From contig JASCNZ010000022.1 of assembly GCA_029959905.1 (NCBI GenBank), positions 1 through 41,333 of the forward strand: 41,333 nucleotides of DNA. The letters run 5' to 3'. A program made the position numbers and the translations under genes. Source of the DNA: Microbacteriaceae bacterium PS02344. GTDB taxonomy: Bacteria; Actinomycetota; Actinomycetes; Actinomycetales; Microbacteriaceae. This document shows positions 1 through 8,006 of the stretch, one piece after another; position 1 is the first letter of the stretch; every line of letters starts with the position of its first letter. The notes beneath the pieces are model-generated. The model did not search any database. It worked only from the letters and a program-made list of their open reading frames with translations, and was not told where the DNA came from.

Positions 1-89
1 TCCCCCCCCGAAACTCTGGCGTGGGGGGGGCCCCCTCTCATCGGCGCGGGGGGGGCGGCCGGCGCCCCCCCCCCCCCCCGGGGTCTGTG
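1..89. other. Low-complexity G/C block at window edge
   Basis: This stretch is made of long C and G homopolymers, including a run of more than ten C just before position 81. It lies after the mtlA stop codon and contains no gene. It resembles the blocks at 10370-10441 and at the right end. I read it as contig-edge sequencing or assembly noise rather than biology, so the gene that would follow mtlA cannot be seen. Confidence 0.7.
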
Positions 90-1622
90 TCAGCCGTCGG
101 TGCCGCGCTGGGCGCGCACCATCTCGACGACCTCTTCATACTTCGGGGAGTTCATGAAGTTGTCCACCGAGACATGCACCGAGGCCGGCGACTGCGCCTT
201 CGCGCGATCGGTCAGCTGCTGCTGCGTGATCACCAGGTCGGCCGAGCCGTCGAGGTTGGCGATCGCCTGGTTGGTGACCGTGACGCCCTCGATGCCCGCC
301 TTCTTGAACTTGTTGCGGAGGACGCTCGCGCCCATCGCCGACGAGCCCATGCCGGCGTCGCAGGCGAACACGACGTTCTCGATGCGGCGGTCGGTCGCGA
401 CCGGGGCGACGGCGCTCGTCGCGGCCTGGGCGGCGAGGCCGCTCAGCGCGTCGGACGACTTGCCCTTGTTCGCCTCGGTCTGCGCGACGGCGGCGGCGAA
501 GGCGTCTTCCTTCGCGAGGTCCTTCTTGCGGCTGGCCCGCAGGATGAGGGTCGAGATGAGGAACGTCACCGCGGCCGACAGCACCACCGAGAGGATCACC
601 CCGATGTAGTCGGTGCGATACGTCTGCCCGAGCACCGCGATGATGCTTCCCGGAGCCGCCGGGGCGATCAGCCCGGTACCAAGCAGCATGTTCGTCGTGA
701 CACCGGTCATGCCACCGGCGATGAGGGCGAGGATCAGCACGGGCTTCATCAGCGCGAACGGGAAGTACACCTCGTGGATGCCGCCGAAGAACTGGATGAC
801 GGCGGCGCCGGGGGCCGATGCGCGAGCCGCACCGATGCCGAACAGCGTGAACGCCAGGAGCAGACCGACGCCGGGGCCGGGGTTCGCCTCGAGCAGGAAG
901 AGGATCGACTTGCCGCTCTCGGCGGCCTGCTGGGTGCCGAGGGGGGTGAGCACGCCGTGGTTGATGGCGTTGTTGAGGAAGAAGACCTTCGCCGGCTCGA
1001 TGAGGATGCTCGTCAGCGGCAGCAGGTTCGTCTCGACGAGCCAGTTCACCGCGGTGGAGAGCAGGTTCATCAGACCGTTCACGAGCCAGGCCACCGGGTA
1101 GAAGCCGACGACGACCATGACGAAGCCCCAGATGCCCGCCGAGAACATGTTCACGAGCATCTCGAAGCCGGCCTTGATCTTGCCCTCCCACAGGGAGTCG
1201 AGCCACTTCATGGTGTACGCCGCCAGCGGGGCCATGATCATCGCGCCGATGAACATGTGGATCTGTCCGAGCTGGTTGTCGGCGGGCAGGGTCTCGTTGA
1301 CCTGGGCGATGAGGTAGTCGGAACCGGCGATCGCGCCCATGACGGCGATCGCGGCGACCACGCCGCCGCGGGTGCGGTAGACGAGCGTTCCACCCGTGTA
1401 CGCGATCACGATCGGCAGCAGGTAGTGGATGATCGGGCCCACGAGGGTCGCGAGCTGTTCATTCGGCGTCCAGCCCACGGGGATGAAGAACGCTGTGATG
1501 ATGCCCCACGCGATCAGCGCGGGGATGTTGGGCATGATCATGCCCGAGAGGAACGTGCCGAACCGCTGCACGCCCAGCCGGACACCGCCCTGCTTCTGGG
1601 CGGCTGGTGACGTCGTCGTCAT
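90..1622 (-). CDS. mtlA: PTS mannitol transporter subunit IICB (MtlA)
   Basis: A 510-residue membrane permease that imports and phosphorylates mannitol. Residues 1 to about 365 form the IIC channel, with many hydrophobic segments, the NNAINHGVLTPLG signature (about 217-229) and the GGIHEVYFPF motif (280-289) that carries the conserved Glu. After an Ala-rich linker comes a IIB domain whose phospho-accepting Cys421 sits in CDAGMGSSAMGAS. There is no IIA domain, so mannitol IIA must be a separate protein (possibly left of the window). The ATG overlaps the EI stop codon by 4 bp (ATGA), so this is the last visible gene of the PTS operon. It is full length for an IICB without IIA. Mannitol specificity is inferred from the motifs and from the neighbouring MtlR. 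Confidence 0.95.
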   Translation of the reverse strand: MTTTSPAAQKQGGVRLGVQRFGTFLSGMIMPNIPALIAWGIITAFFIPVGWTPNEQLATLVGPIIHYLLPIVIAYTGGTLVYRTRGGVVAAIAVMGAIAGSDYLIAQVNETLPADNQLGQIHMFIGAMIMAPLAAYTMKWLDSLWEGKIKAGFEMLVNMFSAGIWGFVMVVVGFYPVAWLVNGLMNLLSTAVNWLVETNLLPLTSILIEPAKVFFLNNAINHGVLTPLGTQQAAESGKSILFLLEANPGPGVGLLLAFTLFGIGAARASAPGAAVIQFFGGIHEVYFPFALMKPVLILALIAGGMTGVTTNMLLGTGLIAPAAPGSIIAVLGQTYRTDYIGVILSVVLSAAVTFLISTLILRASRKKDLAKEDAFAAAVAQTEANKGKSSDALSGLAAQAATSAVAPVATDRRIENVVFACDAGMGSSAMGASVLRNKFKKAGIEGVTVTNQAIANLDGSADLVITQQQLTDRAKAQSPASVHVSVDNFMNSPKYEEVVEMVRAQRGTDG

Positions 1623-3304
1623 GATGTCGTCTCTTTCTGGTGAGGAGGGAGTGCCGCGGCGGCTTCGACCGCGGCGGTGCGCGCACCCGCGGCGTCATCG
1701 GCCGCAAGTGCCTGCTCTGCGAGGTGTCGGGCCTCGTCGAGCGTGCGTTCGGAGAGCGCGTGGCGGACGTCCGCCAGCGCTGCGGGGGCCATCGAGAGGC
1801 TCGTGGCACCGAGGCCCACGAGCACGACGGCGAGGAGCGGGTCGGCGGCGGCCTCGCCGCAGATGCCGACCGGCTTGCCGAGGCGCGCCCCGGCGGCGCC
1901 GACCTCGCGCACGAGCCGGAGCACGGCCGGATGCCATGGATCCTGGAATGCCGAGACCGACCCGAGCAGGCGGTCCGCGGCCATCGTGTACTGCGTGAGG
2001 TCGTTCGTGCCGATCGACGCGAAGTCCGCATGTGCCAGCACGCGGTCGGCGAGCAGAGCGCTCGACGGCACCTCCACCATCACACCGGCCGTCTTCAGCC
2101 CATACTCGCGTGCGAGCGAGGTGAAGTAGGCGGTCTCCTCGACGGTCGCCACCATCGGCGCCATGACCCACAGGTCGGCCTCGGTCGCGGCATCCGCCTC
2201 GGCGAGCGCCGTCAGCTGCTCGCGCAGGATGTCCTCGCTGGCGCGCAGCGCCCGCAGGCCGCGCAGACCGAGCGCCGGGTTCTCCTCGTGCGCGTCGTTG
2301 AGGAACGCCAGGGGCTTGTCGGCGCCGGCGTCGAGCATGCGCACGACGACCTTCTGCCCGGGGAACGCCGCCAGCAGCTCGCGGTACGACTCGCGCTGCT
2401 GCGCGACGGTCGGCGCCTGCGACGACGACAGGAACAGGAACTCGGTGCGGAACAGCCCCACACCCTCGGCGCCGCGGGCCACGGCATCCGCCGCATCGGC
2501 CGGCTTGCCGAGGTTCGCCAGCAGCGGGATCGCCGTGCCGTCGGCGAGGGCGCCGGGCGTGAGCGGTGCGGCGTCGGCCGATGCGCGGTCGGCGGCGCGC
2601 TGGGCGGCGCGATCCTGCTCGTCCTCGGTCGGGTCGACGGTCACGAGCCCGGCCGCGGCGTCGACGATCACCGTCGTGCCGGTGGCCAGATCGGCCGCCT
2701 CGGCGGCGCCGACGATCGCGACGATGCCCTTCTCGCGGGCGAGGATCGCCGTGTGCGAGGTCGGACCGCCGTCGCTCGTGACGAGCGCGAGTACCTGATC
2801 GAGGTTGAGCAGAGCCGTGTCGGCCGGGGCGAGATCACGGGCGACCAGCACGAACGGATGCCCGGGGTCCGGCACACCCGGGGCGTCGAGGCCCTGCAGT
2901 CGGGCGAGCACCCGCTGGGCGATGTCGTCGAGGTCCGCGGCGCGCTCGCCGAGATATCCGCCGACGGCTTCCAGCGTGGCCTTGAAGCCCGCGAAGGCGT
3001 CGTGCACGGCCCACTCGGCGGTCGAGCCGCCGTCGATGCGCTCGTCCACCTCGTCGAGCAGCGTCGGATCCTCGGCGATCATCGCCTGCGCCTCGAGCAC
3101 CTCCTGCGCCGACCCGCCTGCGGCCTCGCCGCGGGCGGTCAATTCCTGCGCGACGTGCGAGATCGCCTCGCGCACGCGGGCGCGCTCGGCCTCGGCACCC
3201 GCCGCGCTCGGCGTCTGCGCGGGCGACGGCAGCGCCTCGGTCATGCGGACCACCGGGCCATGGGCGATGCCCAGCCCGATCCCGACTCCTCGCAGCTCGC
3301 TCAT
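1619..3304 (-). CDS. ptsI: PTS phosphoenolpyruvate-protein phosphotransferase (enzyme I)
   Basis: A 561-residue cytosolic enzyme I, which takes phosphate from phosphoenolpyruvate and passes it to HPr. The phosphohistidine lies in GGPTSHTAI (His184). The C-terminal PEP-binding barrel has LFRTEFLF (284-291), LDAGADKPLAFL, SIGTNDLTQYTMAADR and the catalytic Cys482 in GICGEAAADP. The length is normal for the family. It starts within the HPr stop codon and ends within the mtlA start codon (both ATGA overlaps), so EI, HPr and mannitol permease should be translationally coupled. Having the general PTS proteins inside a sugar-specific operon suggests their supply is tied to mannitol, but another copy elsewhere in the genome cannot be excluded. 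Confidence 0.95.
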   Translation of the reverse strand: MSELRGVGIGLGIAHGPVVRMTEALPSPAQTPSAAGAEAERARVREAISHVAQELTARGEAAGGSAQEVLEAQAMIAEDPTLLDEVDERIDGGSTAEWAVHDAFAGFKATLEAVGGYLGERAADLDDIAQRVLARLQGLDAPGVPDPGHPFVLVARDLAPADTALLNLDQVLALVTSDGGPTSHTAILAREKGIVAIVGAAEAADLATGTTVIVDAAAGLVTVDPTEDEQDRAAQRAADRASADAAPLTPGALADGTAIPLLANLGKPADAADAVARGAEGVGLFRTEFLFLSSSQAPTVAQQRESYRELLAAFPGQKVVVRMLDAGADKPLAFLNDAHEENPALGLRGLRALRASEDILREQLTALAEADAATEADLWVMAPMVATVEETAYFTSLAREYGLKTAGVMVEVPSSALLADRVLAHADFASIGTNDLTQYTMAADRLLGSVSAFQDPWHPAVLRLVREVGAAGARLGKPVGICGEAAADPLLAVVLVGLGATSLSMAPAALADVRHALSERTLDEARHLAEQALAADDAAGARTAAVEAAAALPPHQKETTS

Positions 3305-3582
3305 CCGGCGGCTTCCTGGTCGTGGTCGGTGGTGAGCAGCTCGGTGAGCGAATCGAGCACCTGCTCGGCGCCTTCGCCCTCCGCGGTCAGGGTGACGTAG
3401 TCGCCGTGCTCGACGGCGAGGGCGATGACCCCGAGGATGCTTGCAGCGTTGACGGGCTTACCCGAGTCCTTCGCGATCGTGACGGGGATGCCCGCCTCCT
3501 TGGCGGCCTGTGCGAACAGCTTCGCAGGGCGGGCGTGCAGCCCGTGGGAGGAGCCGATCCGAACGGTGCGGGAGGCGGTCAT
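3301..3582 (-). CDS. ptsH: Phosphocarrier protein HPr
   Basis: A 93-residue HPr that relays phosphate from EI to EII proteins. The active-site His16 is in SSHGLHARPA. Ser48, in NAASILGV, corresponds to the regulatory Ser46 of Firmicutes HPr, although most actinobacteria lack HPr kinase. The ATG at 3582 is chosen because it overlaps the upstream EIIB stop by 4 bp and gives the standard HPr N-terminus; the much longer open frame reaching into mtlR is an antisense artefact. It is co-transcribed with the genes for EI and MtlA. Confidence 0.95.
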   Translation of the reverse strand: MTASRTVRIGSSHGLHARPAKLFAQAAKEAGIPVTIAKDSGKPVNAASILGVIALAVEHGDYVTLTAEGEGAEQVLDSLTELLTTDHDQEAAG

Positions 3583-3893
3583 GATGTTCCTTTCGGGGTG
3601 GTCTCCGCGGGGAGCAGGGCGCGCACGAGGGCGAGCGTCCGTTCTCCGTCGCGGTCGGCGAAGATGTCGGCGGGGAGGAGCGAGACCGGGGTGCCGGCGC
3701 GCGCGGACAGATCGTCGAGCCGGTCCGCGAGGTGCGGTCCGACGAGGACGAGGTCCTGGGCGCCGGGAACGAGGGAGGCCTCGGTGCCGGCGGCCGCGTC
3801 CCACTCGAGACCGGCGTCGGCTGCGGCGCGGCGCAGGCGCTGCGCGACGAACGTGCTCGACGCACCGGCGCCGCACACTACGAGGATCCTCAT
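3579..3893 (-). CDS. Stand-alone PTS EIIB-like protein (lactose/galactitol type)
   Basis: A small protein of 104 residues beginning MRILVVCGAGASSTF. The CGAGASS P-loop is the phosphocysteine signature of the soluble lactose/cellobiose/galactitol-type EIIB fold. Start choice: the ATG at 3893 has AGGAAGG 8 nt upstream, whereas a GTG at 3902 would sit on top of that ribosome site. It is the first gene of the PTS operon, and its TGA overlaps the HPr start. MtlA already has its own IIB domain, so this EIIB has no visible IIC partner. It could serve a permease coded elsewhere, or act in regulation with MtlR. The family call is firm; the role is unknown. Confidence 0.85.
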   Translation of the reverse strand: MRILVVCGAGASSTFVAQRLRRAAADAGLEWDAAAGTEASLVPGAQDLVLVGPHLADRLDDLSARAGTPVSLLPADIFADRDGERTLALVRALLPAETTPKGTS

Positions 3894-3900
3894 CGATTCC

Positions 3901-3970
3901 ACCTTCCTGAGAACAGTCTGGGAACAGAGGAGGGGGTCGTTCCAACAGGAAGATTTCCGCCCCCGCGGAA
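3901..3970. promoter_or_regulatory. Candidate MtlR operator repeats upstream of the PTS operon
   Basis: The spacer between the divergent PTS operon and mtlR holds stacked inverted repeats built on TTCC/GGAA: GGAAC at 3921-3925 facing GTTCC at 3939-3943, TTCCAACAGGAA at 3940-3951, and TTCCGCccccGCGGAA at 3955-3970. The last two are centred 17 bp apart. The adjacent gene is a PRD activator, so they are the best candidates for its binding sites, but this is inference. A weak CAGACT at 3915-3920 could be the minus-strand -10. Confidence 0.45.
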
Positions 3971-4001
3971 CCCGGCTTCCGCCCCCTGCCCCCGCAAGAC
4001 C

Positions 4002-4058
4002 CTGACATCATGGGAAAGGCGGCGTACAGCGAGGTCGCCCCGGGAGAAGAGGGAGGAC
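4002..4058 (+). promoter_or_regulatory. Possible mtlR promoter and ribosome site
   Basis: CTGACA at 4002-4007 and TACAGC at 4025-4030 are 17 bp apart, a plausible -35/-10 pair. GGGAGG followed by 3-4 nt immediately precedes the mtlR ATG. The promoter match is moderate. Confidence 0.35.
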
Positions 4059-4059
4059 C

Positions 4060-5979
4060 ATGTCGCGTCAGCGCCAGGACCAGATCCTCACCGCTCTGCT
4101 GCGACGGGACAGCTGGATGACCGCCGCGAGCCTCGCCGATCTCGTCGGTGTGACGCCGCGCAGCATCCGTTCGTACGTCTCGGCTCTCAACGCCCGCGTG
4201 GGCGGGGACGCCGTCGAGTCGGGCCCCGCTGGCTACCGTGCGGGTGGGGCCGCCCGCGACGCGCTCCGCGCGCGCTCGGGCGGCGAGTCGACGCCTCGCG
4301 ATCGCCTGCATGCCCTCGTGCGGATGCTCCTCGACCGGGCGGACGGCCTCGATGTCTACGCGACCGCGGATGGGCTGCACGTCAGCGAGGCGACGCTGGA
4401 AGCCGACCTCGTGCGCGTACGCGGATTGCTGGAGGGCACCGATCTCGTGCTCGAGCGGGAGCGGGAGCGGGTGCGCCTGCGCGGCAGCGAGGAGGACCAG
4501 CGTCGTCTCATCTCGCGCCTCGCGCACGACGAGATGGATGCGGCGTCGTTCCACCCCGAGACCTTCCGACGCGCGCTCGGCGCGACGGGCGTGTCGACCG
4601 ACGCCGTCGGGCCGTTCAAATCGGCGCTGGTGCGCGAACTCGGCGCGCTCGGCTACTTCGTGAACGAACTGGCGATCGCCGACGTGCTGCTGCACATCAC
4701 CATCGCGGCCGATCGTGTCGCCGCCGGCTATGCGATTCCCGGTGAGGCCGCCGGCCCCCGCGACGAGATCGCCCGCGTCGGGGAGGTCGTCGCGCGTCTC
4801 GCGCAGGAGGCCTTCGGAGTGGAACTCGGCGTCGGCGACCGCCGCCACCTCGCGTCGCTCGTGCTGACGCGTGTCGTCGCCCCGGGCGAGGAGGCGACCC
4901 GGGAGGTGGCGCGCAGCGGGGTGGAGGAGCGCGTCGAGGAGGCGGTGCGCCTGGAGCTGGCCCGCGCCTCCGCCGAGTACGACGTCGACCTCGTCGAGGA
5001 CTCGTTCGTGCTGCGCCTCGCCCTGCACGTGCAGAACCTGCTGCGCCGCGCCGAGGGTCAGGCGCTCGCCCGCAACCCGCTGACGCGCTCGCTGAAGACC
5101 TCGTATCCGATGATCTTCGAGGTCGCGGTGTCGATCGCCAGCGGCCTGCACGACCGCCTCGGCACGCCCATCCACGACGACGAGATCGCGTACATCGCCA
5201 TGCATGTCGGCGGACGCCTCGAACGCAGCCGGAAGGCCGCGTCGATCCTCAGTGCGACGATCGTCTGCCCCGGGTACCACGAGCTGCGCGAGCTGCTGCG
5301 CGCCAGCGTCGACCGGTCGCTCGGCTCCGCGATCGAGGTCACCAGCGTGGTGACGGCCGTCGACCCGGACTGGGCATCGTTCGGCACCGACCTCGTGCTC
5401 AGCACCATCGAACCCGGAGCGACCGGTGACCGCTTCGTGCGCATCCATCCGTTCTTCACCGACTCCGACGTCGATCGCGTGCAGCAGGCGGCCGGACGGG
5501 TGCGCCGCGCGCGCCGCCTCGCCCGGCTGCGCGACGAGCTGTCGCAGTACTTCGCGCCCGAGGCCTTCGTGCACCCCCTTCCGGACGAGGGGGAGGAGGC
5601 GATCATCCGTCGACTCGGGGGTCTGCTCGTCGGCACCGGCGTCATCGACGAGGAGTACGTCGAGAACACCATCCTGCGGGAGCGCATGTCGTCGACCGCG
5701 TTCACGGATGCCCTCGCGGTGCCCCACGCGCTGCAGATGACGGCCGCGCGCACGGCGATCGCGATCGGCGTCGCCGACGGTTCGGCCGCGTGGGCGGACG
5801 GACGGGTGCAGGTCGTCGTGCTCGCGGCATTCAGCGAAGGCGACCGTGCGGCGTTCCAGACCGTGTTCGAGCAGCTGGTCGAGGTGTTCAGCGAGCGCGA
5901 GAGCGTGCAGCGCATCGTGCGCCGGGGGACGACGTTCGAGGCGTTCCTCGACGAGCTCGTCGCCGTGATCGACGGCTGA
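4060..5979 (+). CDS. mtlR: Transcriptional activator MtlR (HTH-PRD-EIIB-EIIA, BglG/MtlR family)
   Basis: A 639-residue activator with the full MtlR layout: an N-terminal winged HTH (about 5-50) and a second HTH-like segment (about 85-140); PRD1 (about 160-270, with His165 and His212); PRD2 (about 285-390, with His323, His372 and His382); a GatB-like EIIB domain with Cys403 in IVCPGYHE; and a mannitol-type EIIA domain with His556 in AVPHAL. In Firmicutes homologues, phosphorylation of PRD2 by HPr activates, while phosphorylation of the EIIB/EIIA part inhibits. All candidate phospho-residues appear present here. It is divergent from the PTS operon it presumably controls. The start ATG has a strong GGGAGG site. 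Confidence 0.93.
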   Translation: MSRQRQDQILTALLRRDSWMTAASLADLVGVTPRSIRSYVSALNARVGGDAVESGPAGYRAGGAARDALRARSGGESTPRDRLHALVRMLLDRADGLDVYATADGLHVSEATLEADLVRVRGLLEGTDLVLERERERVRLRGSEEDQRRLISRLAHDEMDAASFHPETFRRALGATGVSTDAVGPFKSALVRELGALGYFVNELAIADVLLHITIAADRVAAGYAIPGEAAGPRDEIARVGEVVARLAQEAFGVELGVGDRRHLASLVLTRVVAPGEEATREVARSGVEERVEEAVRLELARASAEYDVDLVEDSFVLRLALHVQNLLRRAEGQALARNPLTRSLKTSYPMIFEVAVSIASGLHDRLGTPIHDDEIAYIAMHVGGRLERSRKAASILSATIVCPGYHELRELLRASVDRSLGSAIEVTSVVTAVDPDWASFGTDLVLSTIEPGATGDRFVRIHPFFTDSDVDRVQQAAGRVRRARRLARLRDELSQYFAPEAFVHPLPDEGEEAIIRRLGGLLVGTGVIDEEYVENTILRERMSSTAFTDALAVPHALQMTAARTAIAIGVADGSAAWADGRVQVVVLAAFSEGDRAAFQTVFEQLVEVFSERESVQRIVRRGTTFEAFLDELVAVIDG

Positions 5980-6006
5980 CCGCTCGGACGGGGCGGGGCA
6001 GCCGGC

Positions 6007-6270
6007 TCAGGCCTCGGGCGCGAGCACCGCGGCGAGCTCGTCGAGCAGAGCGTCGGCGCCGGGGGAGTCCGGGGTACGTAGCTCGACCGCGTCGCCGGTG
6101 CCCAGCGCCAGGTCCATGACCGCGAGCACGCTGCGCAGGTCGACGGTGGTGCCGTCGGATGCCCGCAGGGTGACGGGTGCGCCGTGCGCCTGCACCAGAC
6201 GCACGATCTCGGCGACCGGGCGCGCATGCACGCCGTTGTGGGCGCGGATGATGACGTGTCGGGTCGGCAT
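6007..6270 (-). CDS. Second HPr-family phosphocarrier
   Basis: An 87-residue HPr paralogue, clearly diverged from the operon copy. His15 lies in HNGVHARPV and Ser47 in DLRSVLAV, so both classical phosphosites are kept. It is monocistronic: a GC hairpin (6296-6326) separates it from the upstream mutase gene, and its own TACGAT hexamer lies 7 nt before the ATG, suggesting leaderless expression. It may be a constitutive HPr alongside the mannitol-linked one, or a dedicated partner of another PTS branch; the sequence does not decide between these. Confidence 0.9.
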   Translation of the reverse strand: MPTRHVIIRAHNGVHARPVAEIVRLVQAHGAPVTLRASDGTTVDLRSVLAVMDLALGTGDAVELRTPDSPGADALLDELAAVLAPEA

Positions 6271-6283
6271 GGATCCGATCGTA
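6271..6283 (-). promoter_or_regulatory. Leaderless-type -10 element for second HPr
   Basis: On the minus strand TACGAT is followed by 7 nt and then the ATG at 6270. The position fits transcription starting at or beside the start codon. Confidence 0.55.
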
Positions 6284-6295
6284 ACGGTCGGGGAT

Positions 6296-6326
6296 GTCCG
6301 GCGCGCCGGATGGGGGCGCGCCGGAC
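6296..6326 (-). terminator. GC hairpin after the phosphosugar mutase gene
   Basis: GTCCGGCGCGCC (6296-6307) pairs perfectly with GGCGCGCCGGAC (6315-6326) around a 7-nt loop. It lies 6 bp beyond the mutase stop codon. There is no T-tract, as is common in high-GC actinobacteria. Confidence 0.7.
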
Positions 6327-6332
6327 GTCCGA

Positions 6333-8006
6333 TCAGGATCGCTCGGCGAGCAGGGCGCGCACGCCCGCCTCGATCTCGGCGACGGCGTCGCGTGCGGCAT
6401 CGGCCGCCTCGGCGCGGGCGTCGATGTACACCTTCAGCTTGGGCTCGGTGCCGCTCGGCCGCACGATCACGCGCGAGCCGTCGGACAGCCGGTAGCGCAG
6501 CACGTCGCCCGACGGCTGACCCGGCGCCGCCTGCAGCAGGTCGTCGGCCGTCGTGACGGCGCGCTCGCCGATGTGCGACGGCGGAGTCGCGCGCAGCGAC
6601 GCCATCACGGTGCCGATGAGCGAGAGATCATCGACGCGGATCGACACCTGGCCGCTCGAGAAGTGCCCGTAGGTGTCGCCGAGCTCGCGCAGCAGATCGG
6701 CGAGCGTCGCGCCGCGCTCCCGCGCCTCGGCGGCGAGACCGAGTACGGCGACGGCCGCCGAGATGCCGTCCTTGTCGCGCACGGTGCCGGGGTTCACGAG
6801 GTAGCCGAGCGCCTCTTCGAAGCCGAAGACGATCCCCGGGGCGCGCGAGATCCACTTGAAGCCCGTGAGCGTCTCGTGGAAGTCGAGGCCATGGTGGGCC
6901 GCCACGGCGCCGAGCCCGGGCGACGACACCAGGGAGCACGCCAGCGACGCGCCGGAGGTGCCTTCGGCCGCGCGTGCCGCGCGCGCACCCAGCAGCAGGC
7001 CGACCTCGTTGCCCGAGAGCCGGCGCCAGCCGCCCTCGACGGTGTCGTCGGGGATCGCGACCGCGAGGCGGTCGGCATCCGGGTCGTTGGCGAGGATGAA
7101 ATCGGCGTTCGCGCGGCGCGCGCGGGCGAACGCGAGGTCCATCGCGCCCGGCTCCTCGGGGTTGGGGAACGCGACCGTGCGGAACGTGGCATCCGGCTGC
7201 AGCTGCTCGCCGACCACGGTCGGACGGGGGTAGCCGGCGGCGTCCACGATCCGCGCGAACGTCTCCCATCCGACGCCGTGCATGGCGGTGTACACCCAGC
7301 GCAGCCCCTGCGCGCCCGCCGGGGCGGGGGCGACGGCGGCGGTCGCGGCGACGTACGCCTCGACGACCTCCTCACCGGCGGTCTCGTATTCGCCGGATCG
7401 CGGGAGCGCGGCGATCGTGCCTGCCTCGGCCACCTGCCGGATCGCGGCCGCGATCTCGGCGTCGGCCGGGGCGACGATCTGCGAGCCCGCGTCGGCGCCG
7501 CCGAGGTACACCTTGTATCCGTTGTCGTTCGGCGGGTTGTGGCTCGCGGTCACCATCACGCCCGCGTCGGCGCCGAAGTGGCGCACCGCGAACGCGAGCA
7601 CGGGTGTCGGGAGCAGGCGGGGGAGCAGGATGGCCCGCAGCCCGGCCCCGGCGAAGATCTCGGCCGAGTCGATCGCGAAGACGCGCGAGTTGCGGCGCCC
7701 GTCGTAGCCGATGACCACCGTCGGGGTCGCCCCGTCGTGGGCGCGGTCGCGGAGGTACGCGGCGAAGCCCGCCGCCGCCTGCGTCACAAGCACGCGGTTC
7801 ATGCGGTTGCTTCCTGCGCCCAGCGCGCCGCGCAGTCCGGCGGTGCCGAACGCGAGACGGCTGCCGAAGCGGTCGTCGAGGTCGGCGAGAGCGACGGCGT
7901 CGCCGGCCGACGCGCGCGTGATGATCCCGGCGAGCTCGTCGCGGGTCTCGTGATCGGGATCCTGTCGCAGCCAGGCGCGTGCCTGTGCGAGCCGCTCCTC
8001 GCTCAC
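6333..8006 (-). CDS. Phosphosugar mutase (phosphoglucomutase/phosphomannomutase family)
   Basis: A 557-residue alpha-D-phosphohexomutase. It has FGTAGLRG near residue 53, the catalytic phosphoserine Ser155 in VTASHNPP, the metal-binding DPDADR loop (about 305) and the C-terminal phosphate clamp RPSGTEPK. The length fits the bacterial phosphoglucomutase/phosphopentomutase-like subgroup (about 550-580). It overlaps the PNP stop by 4 bp, forming a two-gene operon. That pairing suggests the mutase may interconvert pentose or deoxypentose 1-phosphates released by PNP as well as hexose phosphates; this is inference from context. Substrate specificity cannot be read from sequence. Confidence 0.93.
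   Translation of the reverse strand: MSEERLAQARAWLRQDPDHETRDELAGIITRASAGDAVALADLDDRFGSRLAFGTAGLRGALGAGSNRMNRVLVTQAAAGFAAYLRDRAHDGATPTVVIGYDGRRNSRVFAIDSAEIFAGAGLRAILLPRLLPTPVLAFAVRHFGADAGVMVTASHNPPNDNGYKVYLGGADAGSQIVAPADAEIAAAIRQVAEAGTIAALPRSGEYETAGEEVVEAYVAATAAVAPAPAGAQGLRWVYTAMHGVGWETFARIVDAAGYPRPTVVGEQLQPDATFRTVAFPNPEEPGAMDLAFARARRANADFILANDPDADRLAVAIPDDTVEGGWRRLSGNEVGLLLGARAARAAEGTSGASLACSLVSSPGLGAVAAHHGLDFHETLTGFKWISRAPGIVFGFEEALGYLVNPGTVRDKDGISAAVAVLGLAAEARERGATLADLLRELGDTYGHFSSGQVSIRVDDLSLIGTVMASLRATPPSHIGERAVTTADDLLQAAPGQPSGDVLRYRLSDGSRVIVRPSGTEPKLKVYIDARAEAADAARDAVAEIEAGVRALLAERS

Noticed and set aside
21..1610. Long plus-strand open frame opposite mtlA
   Set aside because: A shadow of the minus-strand gene caused by very high GC; the translation is rich in Arg, Gly, His and Asp, with no family motif.
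3722..4745. Plus-strand frame crossing the EIIB gene and the mtlR start
   Set aside because: It overlaps two well-supported genes and the operator region and has no recognisable product.
3301..5727. 808-codon minus-strand frame joining HPr with sequence antisense to mtlR
   Set aside because: Only the last 93 codons are HPr; the rest is antisense to the motif-complete mtlR, and HPr starts at an ATGA overlap.
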